DNA of 6,691 nucleotides. Source: Cytophagales bacterium. GTDB lineage: Bacteria > Bacteroidota > Bacteroidia > Cytophagales > Cytophagaceae. This document shows, piece after piece, positions 1-4,836 of the stretch. The notes beneath the pieces are model-generated. The model worked only from the letters and a program-made list of their open reading frames with translations. It did not search any database and had not been told where the DNA came from. Numbering within the stretch: the stretch's first letter is position 1; every line of letters starts with the position of its first letter. Both the position numbers and the translations under genes were made by a program. The DNA lies in assembly GCA_025360235.1 (NCBI GenBank), contig JANYCO010000014.1:1-6691 (forward strand), given 5' to 3'.

Positions 1-237
1 CACCTAAATGCCTTACATCGATTAAGTACAAATTTTGGCATGAAAATAAGTGACAGAGCTGCCGTATATATTGGTCCGTCATTGAATGTAATGATTTCAC
101 AATACGTAGCCCCAGACAAAATGGCTCCAGGCTCTGACCTTGCTCCGTATACTTTCTTCAACCATACTTACAATTCGTCTGCTAAGGATACCAACATAAA
201 AATGTGGATTGGGGTTAATGCCGGGATAAGGTTCTAA
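1..237 (+). CDS. Outer-membrane beta-barrel protein, C-terminal fragment (5' end outside window)
   Basis: The reading frame is open from base 1 to the TAA at 235-237, giving 78 visible residues. The first ATG, at 40, is therefore internal (it follows Asn-Phe-Gly) and should not be taken as the start. The visible part alternates polar and hydrophobic residues: one strand-like stretch around DRAAVYIGPSLNVMIS, a loop rich in Pro, Asn, Ser and Asp, and a last strand WIGVNAGIRF ending in phenylalanine. A C-terminal amphipathic strand with terminal Phe is the usual signal for outer-membrane barrel assembly, and this ending matches the small barrel proteins common in Bacteroidota. The exact family and function cannot be told from the fragment. 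It lies 85 bases upstream of the head-GIN lipoprotein gene on the same strand and may share its transcript. No intrinsic terminator with a T-tract follows it on this strand. Confidence 0.7.
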   Translation, partial: HLNALHRLSTNFGMKISDRAAVYIGPSLNVMISQYVAPDKMAPGSDLAPYTFFNHTYNSSAKDTNIKMWIGVNAGIRF

Positions 238-271
238 AAAATCAATAAAAAAATAATACAAAAAAAAATAA

Positions 272-285
272 CAACCGAAAGGTTG
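272..285 (+). promoter_or_regulatory. Short GNRA-type hairpin in the 5' leader of the head-GIN gene
   Basis: CAACC (272-276) and GGTTG (281-285) are perfectly complementary around a GAAA loop, giving a 5-bp stem closed by a C-G pair with a GNRA tetraloop. It lies 37 bases before the ATG at 323. An A9 run (260-268) precedes it and no T-run follows, so it is not a canonical terminator for the upstream gene. It could be a leader structure, an RNA-processing stem, or chance. On the opposite strand the same stem would be followed by a T-rich stretch, but no leftward gene ends here. Confidence 0.3.
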
Positions 286-322
286 GGTTCAAAAATATTG
301 TCTACAAAATAAAAATAAACTT

Positions 323-1051
323 ATGAAAACTGAAATAAAAAACATTTCCTTCATCCTCCTGATTTTACTTTCAAGTTTACTAATACTAAATTCATGTCAC
401 CTGAGATGCCTAAAAGGCAATGGAAGTACAACTACTGAAACGAGATCTGTTTCAAATTTCAATGAGCTCCAGGTAAGTTCTGCCCTCAAAGTAATTTATA
501 GCGAATCGCCCACTTACAAGGTAGAAGTAGTAGCCGACGACAATCTAATAGGATATATTACCACCGAGGTTCATGGGAACGAACTTCAGATCGGATTAAA
601 ACACAAAAGATGTTTTAATAAAGCTACAAACGCAGAAATTCATGTGAGTGCTCCATCGATTGATAAAATAGAAATTAGCGGGGCTTCTCAATTTGAGACA
701 ACAGACACCTTGCATGTCGGAAATTTGAATCTGAAAGCAAGTGGAGCCTCAAAAATTTTAATAAAAAATAAAATAACAACTCTTACCGGAGAAATTAGCG
801 GGGCTTCAGTTGTTGAGACTTCAGGAAATTCAACGAGTATAAATATTAACGCAAGTGGTGCCTCTGTATTTAATGCTTCCAATTTACAAACTAAAATAGC
901 TATAATAGATTTTTCAGGATCCTCAACAGGAACTGTTAATGTTATAAACAGCTTAGCTGCCGAACTCAGTGGAGCTTCCACTCTTAATTATTATGGAAAC
1001 CCAACCGTAAACTCCAATACATCCGGGAGCTCCAACATTAATAAAAAATAA
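323..1051 (+). CDS. Head-GIN domain (DUF2807) lipoprotein
   Basis: This 242-residue protein is a secreted beta-helix-like lipoprotein of the head-GIN (DUF2807) family. A hydrophobic signal (residues 8-22) ends in a lipobox, Leu-Asn-Ser-Cys, with Cys25 as the probable lipidated residue. The family pattern follows: GNG at 32-34, a TETRSVSNF segment (38-46), VEVVADDNLIGYITTEV (67-83), and a ladder of SGAS or SGSS motifs. These start at residues 119, 140, 159, 178, 198, 216 and 234, every 18-21 residues, as expected for stacked rungs of a right-handed beta-helix. The residues after Cys25 (HLRCLK) are basic. The acidic surface-export signal known from some Bacteroidota lipoproteins is absent, so a periplasmic-facing anchor is possible (inference). 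Older annotations call this family putative autotransporter adhesin; no transporter barrel is present here. Biochemical function is unknown. The A-rich leader without Shine-Dalgarno is normal for the phylum. The receptor gene starts 64 bases downstream. Confidence 0.9.
   Translation: MKTEIKNISFILLILLSSLLILNSCHLRCLKGNGSTTTETRSVSNFNELQVSSALKVIYSESPTYKVEVVADDNLIGYITTEVHGNELQIGLKHKRCFNKATNAEIHVSAPSIDKIEISGASQFETTDTLHVGNLNLKASGASKILIKNKITTLTGEISGASVVETSGNSTSININASGASVFNASNLQTKIAIIDFSGSSTGTVNVINSLAAELSGASTLNYYGNPTVNSNTSGSSNINKK
671..864 (+). repeat. Internal direct repeat: two-rung beta-helix unit copied within the head-GIN gene
   Basis: GAAATTAGCGGGGCTTC occurs exactly at 671-687 and again at 791-807, 120 bases (40 codons) apart. 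Over the longer stretches 671-699 and 791-819, 24 of 29 bases agree. A second pair, GCAAGTGGAGCCTC (737-750) and GCAAGTGGTGCCTC (851-864), differs at one base and lies 114 bases apart. The order is thus A-B-A'-B', encoding EISGAS, KASGAS, EISGAS and NASGAS. This suggests that a two-rung unit was duplicated in tandem fairly recently, with small length changes since. The later rungs (SGSS, SGAS, SGSS) are more diverged in DNA. Confidence 0.7.
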
Positions 1052-1072
1052 TTTATTCAACTTATTAAAATC

Positions 1073-1095
1073 CTGTTAGTGTTAACAGAATTTTT
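1073..1095 (+). terminator. Weak hairpin with short T-run between head-GIN and receptor genes
   Basis: CTGTTA (1073-1078) pairs with TAACAG (1083-1088) around a GTGT loop, then AA and TTTTT (1091-1095). The stem has 6 bp with only two G-C pairs, so it would be a leaky terminator or attenuator at best. It ends only 20 bases before the receptor start. A separate promoter for the receptor would be hard to fit after it, which favours partial read-through that sets relative expression. It may also be a chance structure. Confidence 0.3.
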
Positions 1096-1115
1096 CAGAT
1101 CAAATAATTATCGTC

Positions 1116-3512
1116 ATGAAAAAAGTAATTTATCTATTACTGACGATTTCCCTATTGCCAATAATGGCGATAGCTCAGGAAATTAAAATATACACACAAA
1201 CTGTACGTGGAGTAGTTTACGATAAAAATTTATCTTCACCACTAGAAGAAGCTTCTATCACGATAATTGGAACTAACCCACTTCTATCAACAGTAAGCGA
1301 TTCAAACGGAAAATTCAAAATTGAAAATGTTCCGGTGGGGAGATACGATATAAAAGTTATGCTGCTGAGCTACAAACCTACGGTACTTTCCAATCAATTG
1401 ATTAATTCAGGAAAGGAAACAGTACTGGAAATTTATTTGGAAGAAGAAATTATTCAGGAAAAAGAGTACGTTGTAAAAGGCGAGCGTGATAAAGCAAAAG
1501 CAAATAATAGCCTTATTACAAATAGTGTTACTAATCTTCGCACTGAAGAGATCAATCGTTTCGCTGGTTCACGGAGTGATCCAAGTCGTATGGCTTCGAA
1601 CTATGCAGGGGTAGCAGGAGGAGGCGACCAGCGGAACGATATTATTGTAAGGGGGAACTCGCCTGTTGGTGTACTCTGGAGACTTGAAGGAGTTGATATC
1701 CCAAATCCAAATCACTTTACTTCAATGGGTAGTAGCGGTGGGGTATTCAGCATTTTAAATAATAATCTACTGGCAAACTCTGATTTTCTTACGGGAGCTT
1801 TCCCAGCAGAATACGGAAATAAAACCGCTGCTGTCTTTGATGTGAAAATGCGAAACGGAAATAATGAGAAAAGAGAAAATACGTTTCAGCTTGGTCTGAG
1901 TGGTCTTGAATTTACAACAGAAGGACCGATCTCAAAAAAGAATGGAAGTTCCTATATGGCAAGTTACCGCTTCTTCACCTTTGAAGCGCTGAAAAAATTA
2001 GGTGTAAGTATTGGAGCAAACGGTGTACCCCAATACCAGGACTTTACTATGAAAGTAAATATGCCCACAAAAAAGACAGGGACGTTTACAGTTTGGGGAA
2101 TTATGGGTGCGAGTAGTATTAATTTAACAGACAAAGTAGAACATCCTGATACAATGGTATCAGACCCAACAGTTCGATATGCATCAAAATTTTCTTCCAA
2201 TATGTTTGCTTCCGGCATTTCAAATGAATATCGATTTACTGAAAAAACAAAAGGAAAATTAATAATTTCTGCATCTGGGAGTAAACTCGGATACAAGGAA
2301 AATGATATTCATAGAAGTTCTTCTTCTTTCGTAGATGTAGAATTTGGAAGTCTGGAAGGACAATACCTTGCCAATTATACATTATCTCATAAGATCAATA
2401 CAAAGCATTTTGTAAAAGGAGGTGTTATTATGAGAAATATGTTTTACAACAACAACCAATCGTATTTTGATTATGACGACAGCACCACACATACTCCGCT
2501 TAACCAGAAAGGAAACACTTGGTTAGCTCAAGCATTTCTTCATTGGCATTTCAGGGTAACTGACAAATTAAGCATCCATCCAGGCGTATATTATCAGCAG
2601 TTTATGTTGAACAACCGTAAATCACTGGAGCCAAGATTGGCCATAGCATATACCTTGAACAATAAAAATTATTTTAGCATTGCTTCTGGTTTACATAGTC
2701 AGACTTTACCTTTATTTATCTATCAAACCCGATTTAAAAACGATGCTACCGGAGAATATTACCAGCCAAACAAAAATCTTGATTTTATGAGAAGTGTGCA
2801 CCTTGTAGCCTCTTACAGAAGATCCATTTCCACTAATCTAAGATTTAAAATGGAAGCTTATTATCAATACCTATATTCTGTACCGGTAAGTTCAGGAATG
2901 CAAGGTTGGTATAGAATTTATTCTGTTTTAAATACAGGCGCTTCCTATAGTATTAATACCGGCCCCGATAGTTCTTCTAACAAAGGAAGGGGTAAAAACT
3001 ATGGTGTTGAAATCACATTGGAAAAATATTTTAGTAAAGGATACTATTTTCTTACAAATCTATCTTTATTGAAATCCCAATATAAAGCAGGTGATGGTGT
3101 TTGGAGAAGTACTGTATTTAATATAGGCTATGTATACAACATGCTTGCAGGAAAAGAATTTCATCTCGATAAAGACAACAGAAAGGTACTGTCCATTGAC
3201 ATGAAATTAAACTGTTCCGGTGGACGCCATATCGTACCTATTGACGAAAAAACATCACTCGCGGCAAAGGACACCAGATATGACTTTGCTCATGCTTATG
3301 ATAAACATGTAAAAAATTATTTTCGAACTGATCTGAAAATTTCTTACGCAATAAACAGAGCAAAAGCTACGCACAATTTATTTATTGCAGCTGATAATAT
3401 CCTGAATACAAGAAACGTCTTAGATCAATATTGGGACAAATATGATAGAAAAGTAAAAAATGAATACCAATTAGGAATATTTTCTTATTTAGGTTACAAA
3501 ATTCAATTCTAA
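1116..3512 (+). CDS. TonB-dependent outer-membrane receptor with N-terminal carboxypeptidase-regulatory-like domain
   Basis: This 798-residue protein is a complete TonB-dependent transporter. The signal peptide is residues 1-20 (cleavage after Ala-Ile-Ala, mature N-terminus Gln21). Next comes a carboxypeptidase-regulatory-like beta-sandwich (about 28-108; RGVVYDK, SDSNGKFKIENVPVGRYDI), usual in Bacteroidota receptors. A linker (109-137) leads to the plug (about 138-246; GGGDQRNDIIVRGNSP at 168-183, LEGVDIPNPNHF at 190-201, FPAEYGN at 229-235). The barrel (about 255-798) includes SLEPRLAIAY and ends in ...LGYKIQF with terminal Phe. Such receptors import iron chelates, cobalamin, glycans or peptides using ExbB-ExbD-TonB energy. 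No SusD-type lipoprotein gene follows, so I do not call it SusC, and the substrate is unknown. It probably shares a transcript with the head-GIN gene 64 bases upstream. Its stop codon lies 3 bases before a strong palindromic terminator. The length is normal for the family and no frameshift is seen. Confidence 0.93.
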   Translation: MKKVIYLLLTISLLPIMAIAQEIKIYTQTVRGVVYDKNLSSPLEEASITIIGTNPLLSTVSDSNGKFKIENVPVGRYDIKVMLLSYKPTVLSNQLINSGKETVLEIYLEEEIIQEKEYVVKGERDKAKANNSLITNSVTNLRTEEINRFAGSRSDPSRMASNYAGVAGGGDQRNDIIVRGNSPVGVLWRLEGVDIPNPNHFTSMGSSGGVFSILNNNLLANSDFLTGAFPAEYGNKTAAVFDVKMRNGNNEKRENTFQLGLSGLEFTTEGPISKKNGSSYMASYRFFTFEALKKLGVSIGANGVPQYQDFTMKVNMPTKKTGTFTVWGIMGASSINLTDKVEHPDTMVSDPTVRYASKFSSNMFASGISNEYRFTEKTKGKLIISASGSKLGYKENDIHRSSSSFVDVEFGSLEGQYLANYTLSHKINTKHFVKGGVIMRNMFYNNNQSYFDYDDSTTHTPLNQKGNTWLAQAFLHWHFRVTDKLSIHPGVYYQQFMLNNRKSLEPRLAIAYTLNNKNYFSIASGLHSQTLPLFIYQTRFKNDATGEYYQPNKNLDFMRSVHLVASYRRSISTNLRFKMEAYYQYLYSVPVSSGMQGWYRIYSVLNTGASYSINTGPDSSSNKGRGKNYGVEITLEKYFSKGYYFLTNLSLLKSQYKAGDGVWRSTVFNIGYVYNMLAGKEFHLDKDNRKVLSIDMKLNCSGGRHIVPIDEKTSLAAKDTRYDFAHAYDKHVKNYFRTDLKISYAINRAKATHNLFIAADNILNTRNVLDQYWDKYDRKVKNEYQLGIFSYLGYKIQF

Positions 3513-3515
3513 ATT

Positions 3516-3559
3516 AAAAATCTGTAGAGATGCGTCATAACGCGTCTCTACAGATTTTT
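3516..3559. terminator. Bidirectional terminator formed by a 20-bp-arm palindrome between convergent genes
   Basis: The left arm (3516-3535) and right arm (3540-3559) pair over 20 positions around the loop CATA (3536-3539). On the rightward transcript the only non-Watson-Crick pair is T3531 with G3544, a G-U wobble. On the leftward transcript the same position is an A-C mismatch. The outer ends are AAAAA and TTTTT, so RNA from either strand folds into a strong hairpin ending in a U-run. It begins 3 bases after the receptor stop codon. It overlaps the 3' end of the leftward kinase gene: bases 3548-3559 are the kinase codons for Lys, Asn, Leu and the TAG stop. The core (TGTAGAGA, then GCGT and ACGC, then TCTCTACA) resembles dispersed palindromes I recall from Bacteroidota and cyanobacterial genomes; that recollection is unverified. 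Confidence 0.85.
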
Positions 3560-4762
3560 AATAAAAATAGTAAATGTAGTCCCTTCGTTTACTTTACTCT
3601 CTACTTCTACCCTTCCCCCCATCATCTCTACCTGAGTCTTTATAAGATGCAGTCCAATTCCCTTTCCTTCTACATGGGTATGAAACCTTTTATAGAACCC
3701 AAAAATTTTATCTTTATACAATTTCAAGTCAATGCCCAAACCATTATCTTTATGTGTAATAACTGTGTAATTATCTACAACTGTTGAATACAGCGAAATA
3801 ATAACAGGTTGATTAATTTTTTTATACTTCAAAGAATTAGAAACAAGATTAGAAAAAATGCTATGAATGAAACTTTTAATCGCATTAACAGTAGGAGCAT
3901 CTGAAAAATTTATCTCAACAACTGCCTTATGTTTTTCCATCTGGGGTTTATATAAATCTAAAACAATAGAGAGCTCTGTTCCAATATCTACAATTGTCTT
4001 TGTGTGATCTACTTCTTTTGTCTGAGAAAGGATTGTGTTAAGGTCTTTGATAATTGTATCAAGATGACCAGTTGCTTTTTGAATATGTTTTACTAATTCT
4101 CCTTTAAAATCAACAGTGTTTTCAGGTGATTCAAAAATATTTGCAATACCCAATAATGTTGATATAGGTCCGCGAAGGTTATGTGATACAATAAAGGAAA
4201 ATTGATTTAATTGTTCGTTCTGATAAACCAATTCCCGGTTGATCTGCATCAATTCTTCTTCGTTTGCTTTTAACTCTTCGTTAAGCATCAAAGTCTCATT
4301 TAGAAGTATTCGTTTTTCTTCTTCTACCACTTTCCTTTCTGTAATATCCCTTGCACTCCAAAGTGTATGTGTACAGATTCCTAAATCATTAAAAATAGGA
4401 GTTACACAAGACTCCAGATACAATACCTCATTCCCCATCCTAAAGGTTTCCTCATAATACAACCTTTCTCTCTTTTGAATTGACTCCCGTCTTTTACTGT
4501 TATCCTCTTCTAACTCTTCCTGACTAGCCCCATATACATTTAAAAAAAGATCTTCGTGAAGTCTTCCGATAAGATCCTTTGCGGCATAATTTGTCTTGCA
4601 CAGTTTATTGATATGACTTAAGTTGGTATTATTGATATACAATAATCTATATTGACCATTTCCTTCGAGAGTACTTACCGCAATTGATTCAGTACTGTTG
4701 ATCATCACACTGGAGAGCAGTGATTCGTGAAGTTCTTCAATATTTTTATTAAACTCACTCAA
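3548..4762 (-). CDS. Cytoplasmic PAS-domain sensor histidine kinase
   Basis: This 404-residue soluble kinase has no membrane segment or signal peptide. In order it has an amphipathic N-terminal helix (about 5-20), one PAS/PAC domain (about 24-143, ending in SARDITERK) and a coiled-coil linker (about 140-187). The dimerisation domain carries the H-box SHNLRGPI, with His194 as the likely phospho-acceptor. The HATPase domain has an N-box (N305, N309 within SNLVSNSLKYK), a G1 box DNGLGID (339-345) and a G2 box GKGIGL (366-371). All catalytic motifs look intact, so autophosphorylation is expected. The signal sensed by the PAS domain is unknown. The start is uncertain: the longest form begins at TTG (4760-4762), and four in-frame TAA codons (4766-4777) lie just upstream. 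The first ATG is residue 20 (4703-4705) and would keep the whole PAS domain. No response regulator is adjacent, so it is an orphan kinase in this window. It lies 74 bases downstream of the T9SS-protein gene, on the same strand. Confidence 0.9.
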   Translation of the reverse strand: MSEFNKNIEELHESLLSSVMINSTESIAVSTLEGNGQYRLLYINNTNLSHINKLCKTNYAAKDLIGRLHEDLFLNVYGASQEELEEDNSKRRESIQKRERLYYEETFRMGNEVLYLESCVTPIFNDLGICTHTLWSARDITERKVVEEEKRILLNETLMLNEELKANEEELMQINRELVYQNEQLNQFSFIVSHNLRGPISTLLGIANIFESPENTVDFKGELVKHIQKATGHLDTIIKDLNTILSQTKEVDHTKTIVDIGTELSIVLDLYKPQMEKHKAVVEINFSDAPTVNAIKSFIHSIFSNLVSNSLKYKKINQPVIISLYSTVVDNYTVITHKDNGLGIDLKLYKDKIFGFYKRFHTHVEGKGIGLHLIKTQVEMMGGRVEVESKVNEGTTFTIFIKNL

Positions 4763-4765
4763 TAT

Positions 4766-4779
4766 TTATTATTATTATT
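4766..4779 (-). repeat. AAT trinucleotide microsatellite just upstream of the kinase start
   Basis: On the + strand this is TTATTATTATTATT; on the coding strand it reads AATAATAATAATAA and ends three bases before the putative TTG start. In the kinase frame it supplies four successive TAA stops, so no start further upstream is possible. It sits where the ribosome would bind. An A/T-rich unstructured leader is typical of Bacteroidota, and changes in copy number would alter leader length, but regulation by slippage is only a possibility. Confidence 0.5.
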
Positions 4780-4836
4780 GCCCAAAAAATCGCATTAACA
4801 ATATACAAAAAAATAATCAACTATTTGCTAAGCTTA

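Noticed and set aside
40..42. ATG as the start of a 65-residue small protein
   Set aside because: The frame is open upstream to base 1 with compatible barrel-like residues, so this methionine is internal to a larger truncated gene.
283..310. Promoter for the head-GIN gene from TTG (283-285) and TACAAAAT (303-310)
   Set aside because: The spacing is acceptable but the -7 element lacks the TTTG half, and the TTG lies inside the hairpin stem.
688..981. Leftward open frame inside the head-GIN gene with repeated EAPL
   Set aside because: Its repeats are the antisense reading of the SGAS ladder; it is a shadow of the real gene.
323..1051. Autotransporter adhesin function for the DUF2807 protein
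   Set aside because: The family is sometimes labelled this way, but there is no translocator barrel. The protein is a small lipoprotein with a repetitive beta-helix and no demonstrated adhesin feature.
1964..2296. Leftward 110-residue open frame within the receptor gene
   Set aside because: It is fully antisense to barrel coding sequence with intact family motifs, and has no signal peptide or domain of its own.
1116..3512. SusC assignment for the receptor
   Set aside because: No SusD-like gene follows; the next feature is a terminator and a convergent kinase gene.
3530..3787. Rightward 85-residue open frame after the receptor gene
   Set aside because: It begins inside the terminator palindrome and is antisense to the well-supported HATPase domain of the kinase. 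It has no recognisable domain.
4763..4836. Bacteroidota-type promoter (TTG, then TAnnTTTG) before the kinase
   Set aside because: TTTTTTG and TTG stretches are present, but no pair fits both the -7 consensus and the spacing. In such T-rich DNA partial matches are expected by chance.
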